From Roseomonas nitratireducens (GTDB taxonomy: Bacteria; Pseudomonadota; Alphaproteobacteria; Acetobacterales; Acetobacteraceae): DNA of 56,596 bases. The DNA lies in assembly GCF_017813355.1 (NCBI RefSeq), contig NZ_JAGIYZ010000026.1:1-56596 (forward strand). Reading direction: 5' to 3'. A program made the position numbers and the translations under genes. The notes under the pieces are model-generated. The model did no database searches and had not been told where the DNA came from. It saw nothing but the letters and a program-made list of their open reading frames with translations. Each line of letters begins with the position of its first letter. Positions within the stretch are counted from its first letter, which is position 1. Below, in pieces: positions 50,071 through 56,596 of the stretch.

Positions 50071-51252
50071 TCAGCCCGCCGGCCGGCGCGCCGCGACCAG
50101 GAAGCCGCCTGCCACCGCGGCCGCCACCGCCACCAGCAGCCAGGGCACCGGCCCGTAGGTGCCGGCGCCGTCCCACCGCAGGGCGAGCACGAGCGGCGCC
50201 ACGGTGCGCGGCAGCACCGCGAAGGCGGACAGCGCGCCGGTGACGGTGCCATAGCCCTCCCGCCCCAGGATCTCGGCCGTGCCGGCGGCACGGACGATCG
50301 CCAGCAGCCCGTCCGCCACCGCCCACAGCACGACGAAGCCGAGCGTCAGCACGAGGCTTCCGGGCCCGAGCGCGAGGCAGAGCATGCCGAGCGGCACCAG
50401 GCCCGTCGCGAAGCGCCCGACCGCGCGCATCGTGACACCCCGCCCGAGCGTGTAGAGCAGCACCCGGGCCGCCACCTGCGCCGGCCCATGCGCCGCCGCG
50501 AGCAGCAGCACCGTCGCCTCCGGCCAGCCGCGTTCGCGCAGCAGCGGGATCAGGTGCGCGGCCAGCCCCGTGCCGATGAAGGCGTGCGCGGCGAAGCACA
50601 GGGCAAGGCCGAGGAAGGCGCGCTCGCGGATCCTCTCCCGCAAGGGCCGCCCGGTCGGCGCCGCGGCGCCACGCGGCGGCACCCGCGCCTGGCGCAGCAT
50701 GGCGAAGGTCAGGACCGCCGCGCCCGCCTGCAGCGCGGCCAGCGCGCCGAGCGCGCCGCGCCAGCCGAACGCGGCGATCAGCGCATCGGCCAGCGGCAGG
50801 AAGACCGTGCCGGTGAAGCCGGTGATGAAGGTGATGGCGGTGATCGTGCGCGTCGGGTCGCGCGCCTCCGCCACCACCACCGCCATGGCGGAGTTCCAAA
50901 GGCAGGCCGCCTGGGCGAGGCCGATCAGCACCCAGATCGCGATATAGGCCGCCGGGTCGCGCACCAGCGCGAGGGCCACCAGCAGCAGCGCGGCGGCGGC
51001 GGCGCCGAGGCTCATCAGCCCCCGCGGCCCGCGCCGGTCGAGCCAGCGCCCGGCCGGCACCGCCGCGATGCCGGAGGCGAGCAGCGCCGCCGTGAAGCCC
51101 GCATTGAGCAGCACGCGCGACCAGCCGAGCTCGGCTTCCATCGGCGCGACCAGCAGCGGGAAAGGCGTGTAGAGCGCGCCCCAGCCGATCACCTGCATGG
51201 CCGCGATGCCCCAGACCAGGGTGCGGTCGGACAGGCCGCGCGCGTCGCTCAC
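50071..51252 (-). CDS. MFS transporter
   Basis: A 393-residue, 12-helix major-facilitator protein. The [10 protein letters not shown] loop 2-3 signature is present and the N-terminal [14 protein letters not shown] segment resembles monocarboxylate/oxalate-type MFS proteins. The GTG start overlaps the NAD kinase stop (GTGA), so it is translated with the kinase. Substrate unknown. Confidence 0.85.
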   Translation of the reverse strand: MSDARGLSDRTLVWGIAAMQVIGWGALYTPFPLLVAPMEAELGWSRVLLNAGFTAALLASGIAAVPAGRWLDRRGPRGLMSLGAAAAALLLVALALVRDPAAYIAIWVLIGLAQAACLWNSAMAVVVAEARDPTRTITAITFITGFTGTVFLPLADALIAAFGWRGALGALAALQAGAAVLTFAMLRQARVPPRGAAAPTGRPLRERIRERAFLGLALCFAAHAFIGTGLAAHLIPLLRERGWPEATVLLLAAAHGPAQVAARVLLYTLGRGVTMRAVGRFATGLVPLGMLCLALGPGSLVLTLGFVVLWAVADGLLAIVRAAGTAEILGREGYGTVTGALSAFAVLPRTVAPLVLALRWDGAGTYGPVPWLLVAVAAAVAGGFLVAARRPAG

Positions 51253-52016
51253 ACCGTGAACTGTTCCGCGATGATGCGGTCCGACAGCCCGTGGTCGGGG
51301 TCGAACAGCAGGGTCAGGGTCACGTCGCGGGCCTCCCGCACCTCGACGCGCGCCACGTCGCGCACCTCGGTGTAGTCGGCGACGGCGGCGACGGGGCGCT
51401 TGTCGCGCTCCAGGATCTCGAACACCACCACGGCGTCGGAAGGCAGCAGCGCGCCGCGCCAGCGCCGCGGCCGAAAGGCCGAGATCGGCGTCAGCGGCAG
51501 CAGATTGGCCCCCAGCGGGATGATCGGCCCATGGGCGGACAGGTTGTAGGCGGTGCTGCCCGCCGGGGTCGCGACGAGCACCCCGTCGCAGATCAGCTCG
51601 GCCACGCGTTCCTTGTCGTCCACCAGGATGCGGATCTTCGCCGCCTGGCGGCTTTCGCGCAGCAGGGAGACCTCGTTGATCGCCAGTGCCTCGACCGGCG
51701 CGGCGCCGTTCGCCTGCGCCACCATCCGCAGCGGATGCAGCGTCGCGGCCTGGGCGGCGGCAATGCGCTCGGGCAGCGCATCCTCCCGGTAGTCGTTCAT
51801 CAGGAAGCCGACCGAGCCGCGGTTCATGCCATAGACCGGGATGCCGCGGCCGAGGAAGCGGTGCAGCGTCTCCAGCATGAAGCCGTCGCCGCCGAGGGCG
51901 ACGATCACCTCCGCCTGCTCGGGCGGCGCCGCGCCGTAGCGGGCTGCGAGGGCTTCCTGCGCGAGGCGGGCGGGCTCGTTCTGCGCGGCGAGGATCGCGA
52001 GCCGCGGGGCGGTCAC
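51249..52016 (-). CDS. nadK: NAD kinase
   Basis: A 255-residue ATP-NAD kinase making NADP. The [11 protein letters not shown] motif carries the catalytic aspartate; the second motif [11 protein letters not shown] and the glycine-rich [16 protein letters not shown] segment are intact. Length fits the short alphaproteobacterial form. The GTG start at 52016 overlaps the hydrolase stop by 4 bases, and its own stop overlaps the MFS start. Confidence 0.93.
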   Translation of the reverse strand: MTAPRLAILAAQNEPARLAQEALAARYGAAPPEQAEVIVALGGDGFMLETLHRFLGRGIPVYGMNRGSVGFLMNDYREDALPERIAAAQAATLHPLRMVAQANGAAPVEALAINEVSLLRESRQAAKIRILVDDKERVAELICDGVLVATPAGSTAYNLSAHGPIIPLGANLLPLTPISAFRPRRWRGALLPSDAVVVFEILERDKRPVAAVADYTEVRDVARVEVREARDVTLTLLFDPDHGLSDRIIAEQFTV

Positions 52017-52867
52017 GTCGCGGCCTTCGCGACCCAGGCGCGCGCGGAGTCCCGATGCTGGTCGAGCGGCATGCCGGCGCGCACGCGCGCGGTCACGGCC
52101 GGGTCGATCCGCGCCGTCGCCCAGCCGGTGCCGTCGCTGCATTTCGCGACCACATGGCCCCAGGGGTCGACCACCAGGGAATGGCCGTAGACGCTGCGGG
52201 TCGCGCCGCGCTCCTCGTAGCTGCCGTAGGAGGCGGCGGCGAGGATCCAGCACTGGGTGTCGATCGCGCGCGCGCGCATCAGCGCTTCCCAATGGTCCTT
52301 GCCGGTCTGCAGCGTGAAGTTCGACGGGACCAGGATCGCCTCCGCCCCGCGCCGGCGCAGTTCCTGGAACAGTTCCGGGAAGCGCACATCGTAGCAGATG
52401 GTGCAGCCGAGCCGGATGCCGGCGACCTCGAAGAAGGCGAGGTCCGATCCCGCGCCGTACAGCGCGCTTTCCCGATAGCCCGTGCCGTCCGGCGCCGTGA
52501 TGTCGAAAAGGTGGATCTTGCGGTAGCGCGCGAGTTCCGTCCCGTCCGGGCCGAACACCAGCGTCGTGTTGAACAGCTTCTCCCCGCCATCCTCGATGAT
52601 GGAGCCGCCATGGACGGTGATGCCGTGCGCGCGGGCGAGGCCGCGCAGCATCTCATAGGCCGGCCCGCCGGCGCCGCCCGGTTCGGGCAGCAACTCGGCC
52701 GCCGCGCGGCGCGCGTCGCGCCCGCCGCCGAGATTGGTCCAGGTCTCCGGCAGGGTGACGAGATCGGGCCGGTCGGCCGCGACGGCGGATTCGATCAGGC
52801 GGCGGGCCTGGTCGAGGTTGGCAGCCTTGTCGCTGCCCTGGTTCATCTGGATGACGCTGGCGCGCAT
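52013..52867 (-). CDS. Carbon-nitrogen hydrolase (nitrilase superfamily, Nit1/omega-amidase type)
   Basis: A 284-residue nitrilase-fold amidase with the complete triad Glu41 (LPETW), Lys117 (YRKIHLFD) and Cys158 ([11 protein letters not shown]). The DVRFPEL motif places it with Nit1/Nit2-type enzymes (deaminated glutathione amidase or omega-amidase), which repair wrongly transaminated glutathione or glutamine. ATG start at 52867; its stop overlaps the NAD kinase start. Metabolite-repair role is likely but not proven. Confidence 0.9.
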   Translation of the reverse strand: MRASVIQMNQGSDKAANLDQARRLIESAVAADRPDLVTLPETWTNLGGGRDARRAAAELLPEPGGAGGPAYEMLRGLARAHGITVHGGSIIEDGGEKLFNTTLVFGPDGTELARYRKIHLFDITAPDGTGYRESALYGAGSDLAFFEVAGIRLGCTICYDVRFPELFQELRRRGAEAILVPSNFTLQTGKDHWEALMRARAIDTQCWILAAASYGSYEERGATRSVYGHSLVVDPWGHVVAKCSDGTGWATARIDPAVTARVRAGMPLDQHRDSARAWVAKAAT

Positions 52868-52912
52868 GGGCGCATCAAGCCACAGGCGGGCGGGGCGGGA
52901 TAGCGCCCGCGA

Positions 52913-53305
52913 TCAGCCCTTGGTCTGCGGCCAGTCGAGCCGTGGTTCGGCACGGCGCGCGCCGCCGCCCTCCGCGCGCGCCGCCGGCGGCGGCACCGGT
53001 ACGCCGAGCCGCGGTTCCGCGGGCCCGGCGCGGCCGGGCGTGCGGGTGGGCGGCGCGACCCAATCCTCCTCGACCAGCGGACGGGCGGGTGGCGGCTGGC
53101 GGACCAGGGCGCGGATCTCGGTGCGCAGGTCGGCGAGTTCCGCCTCCACCGCCTCCAGCCGCGACTTCACGCCGAACACGGCATAGGGCATCGCCAGGAA
53201 GGCGAGCAGCGAGACGCCGAGGGCGACGAGCAGCACCAGCCCGACCCACTCCGGCAGGCCGGGGATGGTCAGGCGCGCGGTCAGCGCCTGGAGGGTGTCA
53301 GCCAC
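52913..53305 (-). CDS. Small membrane protein with coiled-coil segment
   Basis: A 130-residue protein, GTG start. One transmembrane helix (about 20-42), a basic/acidic coiled-coil stretch (about 48-68, [18 protein letters not shown]) and a Pro-rich, charged C-terminus (72-130). It overlaps the moaA stop by 8 bases. No family recognised; function unknown. Confidence 0.6.
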   Translation of the reverse strand: MADTLQALTARLTIPGLPEWVGLVLLVALGVSLLAFLAMPYAVFGVKSRLEAVEAELADLRTEIRALVRQPPPARPLVEEDWVAPPTRTPGRAGPAEPRLGVPVPPPAARAEGGGARRAEPRLDWPQTKG

Positions 53306-54320
53306 CGGTCATGCTCATGTGGCGGGCCACGGCGGGGCGGTTGCGGCGACGGTCGATCACGAAGTCATGCCCCTTCGGCTTGCGCGCGATCGCGTCGCGG
53401 ATCGCCTGCGCGAGCGCTTCCTCGCCCACCGAGGGGTCGCGCAGCAGCTCGCGGAACTCGGCCGCGTCGTCCTGGCCGAGGCACATGTAGAGCGTGCCGG
53501 TGCAGGTCAGCCGCACGCGGTTGCAGCTTTCGCAGAAATTGTGGGTCATCGGCGTGATGAAGCCGATGCGCCGGCCGGTTTCCTTCACCGTCACGTAGCG
53601 GGCGGGCCCACCGGTGCGGTAGTCGCTCTCCTCCAGCGTCCAGGACTGCCGCAGGCGGGAGCGGACGAGGGAGAGCGGCAGGTACTGGTCCGTGCGGTCG
53701 CCGCCGATGTCGCCGAGCGGCATGGTCTCGATCAGGCAGAGGTCGAAGCCGTGCTCGCCGCACCAGGCGACCATGCCGTCGAAGGCGTCCTCGTTCACGC
53801 CCTTCAGCGCCACGGCGTTGATCTTGATGGCGAGCCCCGCCGCCTTGGCGGCGAAGATGCCGTCGAGCGTCTGCTCGATCTTCCCCCAGCGCGTCACGGC
53901 GGCGAAGGTCGCGGGGTCGAGCGTGTCGAGCGAGACGTTGATCCGCCGCACGCCTGCGGCGACGAGGTCTTCCGACATCTTCGCGAGCTGCGTGCCGTTG
54001 GTGGTCAGCGTCAGTTCCCGCAGGCCGCCCGCGCCGAGCCGCGCGCCGAGGCTGCGCACCAGCGTCATCACGCCCTTGCGAACGAGCGGCTCGCCCCCCG
54101 TCAGGCGGATCTTGTCGGTGCCGAGGGCGATGAAGGCGCCGCAGAGCCGGTCCAATTCCTCGAGCGTCAGGATCTCCCGCTTCGGCAGGAAGGTCATGTC
54201 CTCCGCCATGCAATAGACGCAGCGGAGGTCGCAGCGGTCCGTCACCGAGACCCGGAGATAGGAAACGGCGCGCCCGAAGGGGTCGACCAGCCCGGCCGGG
54301 GAGGGGTCAAGTGCCTGCAT
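53298..54320 (-). CDS. moaA: GTP 3',8-cyclase MoaA (radical SAM)
   Basis: A 340-residue radical SAM enzyme for the first step of molybdopterin synthesis, turning GTP into 3',8-cH2GTP. The SAM cluster is Cys30, Cys34, Cys37 ([11 protein letters not shown]); the C-terminal cluster is NFCESCNR with a third cysteine at MCLG; the C-terminal GlyGly tail (MTGG) is present. I chose the ATG at 54320; longer frames upstream lack a ribosome binding site. Mo cofactor is required by the hydroxylase encoded at 29.7-33.2 kb, although the genes are separate units. Confidence 0.94.
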   Translation of the reverse strand: MQALDPSPAGLVDPFGRAVSYLRVSVTDRCDLRCVYCMAEDMTFLPKREILTLEELDRLCGAFIALGTDKIRLTGGEPLVRKGVMTLVRSLGARLGAGGLRELTLTTNGTQLAKMSEDLVAAGVRRINVSLDTLDPATFAAVTRWGKIEQTLDGIFAAKAAGLAIKINAVALKGVNEDAFDGMVAWCGEHGFDLCLIETMPLGDIGGDRTDQYLPLSLVRSRLRQSWTLEESDYRTGGPARYVTVKETGRRIGFITPMTHNFCESCNRVRLTCTGTLYMCLGQDDAAEFRELLRDPSVGEEALAQAIRDAIARKPKGHDFVIDRRRNRPAVARHMSMTGG

Positions 54321-54361
54321 GGGCGGGATTTGGGGCCGATGGGCCCCGCCCCGCAAGCCCC

Positions 54362-55117
54362 CTATCCGAACAGGGCGAGCCCGCCGGCCCCGAGCAGCAC
54401 CGCCATGGCGAAGGGCCGGTAGAGCCGTTCCGGGATCACGTGGAACAGCCGCGCCCCTATCGGCACCGAGATCGCCATGACCGGCAGCAGCACGGCCAGG
54501 CGCAGCAGCACCGGCAGGTCGATCAGCCCGCCCAGCAGGGGCGGCACGACCGAGACGACGGCGATGGTCGCGAAGAACAGGATCAGGTTGGCCCGGTGCC
54601 GCTTCGCTTCCTCCAACCCCGCGAGCAGGTAGAGGATGACGGGCGGCCCGCTCATGCCGGTCGAGCCCTTCAGCAGCCCGGCCAGCGTGCCGACGAACAG
54701 GTTGAGAGGCAGCGGGCGGGACCCGCGGTAGCGCCAGCCCGACATCAACAGCAGGCCGAACACCAGCACGAAGCCGCCGATGAAGCGGCGCAGGGATTCG
54801 CCATCCGCCGTGAACAGGATCCAGGCGCCGAGCGGCGTCGCGAGCGCCGCCGCGCCGCCCAAGGGCAGCACCACCCGCCGGTCGGCGTCCTTAAGCGCCC
54901 CGGGCAGCAACTGGACGGACACGAGCAGTTCCATCAGCAGCATGATCGGCACGCCGGCCCGCGGCCCCCACAGCAGGGAATAGACCGGGGCCAGGATGAC
55001 GGCCGTGCCGAAGCCGGAATAACCGCGCATCACCCCGGCCACGATGGTGGCGAGGATCGCACCCGCCAGCCGCCAGTCGCCGAGCACCGGCCAGGCCGCA
55101 TCGACAAGTCCCGTCAC
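54362..55117 (-). CDS. TSUP-family (TauE/SafE) membrane permease
   Basis: A 251-residue protein with about eight hydrophobic helices and the two-fold repeated TSUP motif ([13 protein letters not shown] and [15 protein letters not shown]). Family members export sulfite, sulfoacetate or related organic anions. GTG start at 55117 overlaps the DUF3553 stop by 4 bases. Substrate unknown. Confidence 0.88.
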   Translation of the reverse strand: MTGLVDAAWPVLGDWRLAGAILATIVAGVMRGYSGFGTAVILAPVYSLLWGPRAGVPIMLLMELLVSVQLLPGALKDADRRVVLPLGGAAALATPLGAWILFTADGESLRRFIGGFVLVFGLLLMSGWRYRGSRPLPLNLFVGTLAGLLKGSTGMSGPPVILYLLAGLEEAKRHRANLILFFATIAVVSVVPPLLGGLIDLPVLLRLAVLLPVMAISVPIGARLFHVIPERLYRPFAMAVLLGAGGLALFG

Positions 55118-55293
55118 CGCGCTGGCCCGTCCTCGATCTCGAGTGCGATCACGGCGGCATTGATCAGGACCTTGCCGGCATGCTCGAAATTGACCGTGAT
55201 CCGGTCCCCGACCACCGATTGCACCTGGCCTATGCCCCAGTCGGGCTGCGCGGGGTGCCGGACGCGCATGCCGGGTTCGATGATTTCGGTCAC
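55114..55293 (-). CDS. DUF3553 family protein
   Basis: A 59-residue protein matching the DUF3553 signature: VRHPAQPDWGIGQVQSV, then ITVNFEHAGKVLIN. Small SH3-like barrel of unknown role, widespread in alphaproteobacteria and also found fused to UvrD-type helicases. The GTG at 55293 gives a family-typical start. First gene of the minus-strand block and divergent from chpT. Confidence 0.8.
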   Translation of the reverse strand: MTEIIEPGMRVRHPAQPDWGIGQVQSVVGDRITVNFEHAGKVLINAAVIALEIEDGPAR

Positions 55294-55387
55294 GGGATGG
55301 GGCGGTAAGGTCCTGTCAGGAGACGAGAGGATACCGTCCGCGGCGATGATGCAAGGGATGCCCCGGGCGATGCCCCAAGAAGCCACC
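55294..55387. promoter_or_regulatory. Divergent promoter region: DUF3553 versus chpT
   Basis: 94 bases between the two starts. I see no strong promoter match. In-frame ATGs at 55346 and later lie inside it and are possible alternative starts for chpT. Confidence 0.3.
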
Positions 55388-55993
55388 ATGCCGGACCTGC
55401 GCCTCGTGCGCCTCGTTGGACTGCGCCTCTGCCACGACATCGGCGGCGTCGCCGGCACGATCGGCAATGCGCTGGAAATGCTCGATTCGGTCGGGTCGGA
55501 GGCGGCGACGCTCGCCACCGACGCCTCCGACGTGCTGCGCCGCCGCCTGACGCTCTGGCGCGCCCTGCTGGGCGGGCAGGGCGACATGACGCTCGACGCG
55601 CTGCTCGGACTGCTGGGCGGGCAGTTGGCCGGCGGGCGCGCGCAGGCCGATGCCGCCACGCTCGACCCCTCGACCCGCGTGCCGGAGGAGATGGTCCCCG
55701 TGCTGCTCTCGGCCATGGTGCTGGGGGGGGAGGCGCTGCCGCGCGGCGGCCATGTCCGCCTTGCCGGCGATGCGGGCCGCGAATGGGCGATCTGGCCGGA
55801 AGGCCCGAAGGCGGCCTGGCCGGCGGCGCTGCTGCGGGCGATCACGGGCGGCGCGCTGCCCGAGGACCCGTCCGGGCGCGATGTGCTCGTCGTGTGGCTG
55901 GCGGCGCTGGCCGGCGCGGCCGGCGTCCGGCTCGCCCTCGCGGTGCCGCCGGGCGAAGGCGCGGGGCCGCTGCTGCTCTCGGTTCCTCGCTGA
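55388..55993 (+). CDS. chpT: Histidine phosphotransferase ChpT-like
   Basis: A 201-residue protein resembling ChpT, the phosphotransferase that passes phosphate from the hybrid kinase CckA to CtrA and CpdR in the alphaproteobacterial cell-cycle relay. The phosphoacceptor is His16 in RLCHDIGGVAGTIGNALEML; a degenerate kinase-like ATP-lid domain follows (about 85-200) without intact N, G1 or G2 boxes, as in ChpT. The ATG at 55388 fits the family; longer starts are possible. It lies directly before cheA. The adjacent phosphorelay or chemotaxis role is inferred. Confidence 0.75.
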   Translation: MPDLRLVRLVGLRLCHDIGGVAGTIGNALEMLDSVGSEAATLATDASDVLRRRLTLWRALLGGQGDMTLDALLGLLGGQLAGGRAQADAATLDPSTRVPEEMVPVLLSAMVLGGEALPRGGHVRLAGDAGREWAIWPEGPKAAWPAALLRAITGGALPEDPSGRDVLVVWLAALAGAAGVRLALAVPPGEGAGPLLLSVPR

Positions 55994-55998
55994 CACCG

Positions 55999-56028
55999 CG
56001 CGCGGCCGCCATTTCTCGCGGCCGCGCG
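55999..56028 (+). terminator. Hairpin between chpT and cheA
   Basis: CGCGCGGCCGC and GCGGCCGCGCG form a perfect 11-bp stem around an 8-base loop, 5 bases after the chpT stop. It may terminate chpT or attenuate cheA. No T-run follows. Confidence 0.5.
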
Positions 56029-56104
56029 GATTGCTGATCCACGCCTTTACGAAATATTCGGCCCGACCCTTCCATGCTCCGCCCACCAATTGAGTGGGGA
56101 TGTC

Positions 56105-56596
56105 ATGGACGACCTTCTGGCGGACTTCCTGACCGAGACGCATGAGGGGCTTGAAGCGCTGGATTCGGCCCTGGTCCGACTCGAGCGCTCGCCCGACGAC
56201 CAGCCGACGCTCTCGGAAGTCTTCCGTCTCGTGCACACGATCAAGGGCACCTGCGGCTTCCTCGGCCTGTCGCGCCTCGAGGCCGTCGCGCATGCCGGCG
56301 AGAACGTGCTCGGCCGCTACCGCGACGGCACGCTCGCCGTCACGGCCGAAGGCATCACGCTGATCCTCTCCGCGCTCGACCGGATCAAGGCGATCGTCGC
56401 CGGTCTCGAGGCGACCGGCGCCGAGCCCCCGGGCGACGATGCCGCGCTGATCGAGGCGCTCGACGCCGCCTATGAGGGCCGCGAGGTCGCGCCCGCCGCC
56501 GCGCCGCCCGCCGCCGAGCCGGTTCCGGTCCCGGTCGCCGAGGCCCCGCCCGCGCCCGTCGCCGCGCCCACGCCCCCGCCCGCCCCGGTCGCGGAG
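56105..56596 (+). CDS. cheA: Chemotaxis histidine kinase CheA (5' part, runs off the window)
   Basis: The first 164 residues of CheA. The HPt domain (about 1-105) carries His44 in RLVHTIKGTCGFLGL, the phosphorylated histidine. It is followed by an Ala/Pro-rich linker (about 125-164) typical before the CheY/CheB-binding and dimerisation domains, which lie beyond the window. The ATG at 56105 follows GTGGGGATGTC. CheA phosphorylates CheY and CheB to control motility. Confidence 0.92.
   Translation, partial: MDDLLADFLTETHEGLEALDSALVRLERSPDDQPTLSEVFRLVHTIKGTCGFLGLSRLEAVAHAGENVLGRYRDGTLAVTAEGITLILSALDRIKAIVAGLEATGAEPPGDDAALIEALDAAYEGREVAPAAAPPAAEPVPVPVAEAPPAPVAAPTPPPAPVAE

Noticed and set aside
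47653..51375. A 1240-codon open frame on the plus strand
   Set aside because: It is antisense to the Atm1-type exporter, the MFS transporter and NAD kinase, all with clear motifs. Its own product is His/Arg/Gly-rich low-complexity sequence, as expected from GC-rich shadow frames.
1..56596. tRNA, rRNA, CRISPR, IS or phage genes
   Set aside because: I looked for conserved tRNA loops, regularly spaced repeats, transposase motifs and phage genes and found none.

Overview
This is about 56.6 kb of very GC-rich DNA (roughly 70% or more G+C by eye) that is almost entirely coding, with long shadow frames on both strands. Gene content points to an alphaproteobacterium of the Rhodospirillales, probably an Acetobacteraceae/Roseomonas-like aerobic heterotroph: a ChpT-type phosphotransferase next to cheA, a DUF3553 protein, an OprB porin, a TctC-type binding protein with hydantoinase-like genes, a DUF849/BKACE enzyme and a Liv-type importer. 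The taxon is inferred from gene content; there is no rRNA, tRNA, IS element, phage gene or CRISPR array. At least twelve gene junctions are 4-base ATGA/GTGA overlaps, so most units are tightly coupled operons.

Layout. 1-2.5 kb: two tandem paralogous small exported proteins and a gamma-glutamyltransferase-family enzyme. 2.5-6 kb: histidine kinase and response regulator divergent from an HtrA-type protease. 6-10 kb (minus): OprB porin, branched-chain aminotransferase, family I CoA-transferase. 10-14.7 kb (plus): two crotonase-family proteins, an acyl-CoA synthetase, an M20 peptidase. 14.7-19.4 kb (minus): TctC-type binding protein, HyuA, HyuB. 19.4-22.1 kb (plus): DapA-family aldolase/lyase, Bcr/CflA-type exporter, GNAT acetyltransferase. 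22.1-25.9 kb (minus): an EF-G-like GTPase and an acetolactate-synthase-like ThDP enzyme. 26.2-27.3 kb: OmpA-family outer-membrane protein.

27.3-41.6 kb (minus) is the most interesting part: ten consecutive genes in one direction, apparently one 14.3-kb operon. In transcription order they encode a periplasmic binding protein, a fused LivH-LivM permease, LivG, LivF, HyuA, HyuB, a FAD subunit and a fused [2Fe-2S]/molybdopterin subunit of a xanthine-dehydrogenase-family hydroxylase, a 6-hydroxynicotinate-reductase-like Fe-S protein, and a UPF0280 (ApbE-related) protein. Together this reads as a complete route for an imported N-heterocycle: import, Mo-dependent ring hydroxylation, low-potential ring reduction, then ATP-dependent opening of the resulting lactam. 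The substrate (nicotinate or a relative) is inference.

41.7-43.8 kb (plus): ECF sigma factor, RskA-like anti-sigma factor and a DUF4394 exported protein. 44-47.1 kb: DUF1203 protein, BKACE/DUF849 enzyme and, divergently, an amidohydrolase. 47.1-47.3 kb: a short intergenic stretch packed with inverted repeats. 47.3-55.3 kb (minus): rpmB, a small conserved-looking protein, an Atm1-type ABC exporter, an MFS transporter, NAD kinase, a nitrilase-family hydrolase, a small membrane protein, moaA (molybdenum cofactor synthesis, needed by the hydroxylase above), a TauE/SafE permease and a DUF3553 protein. 55.4 kb to the end (plus): chpT and the 5' part of cheA.
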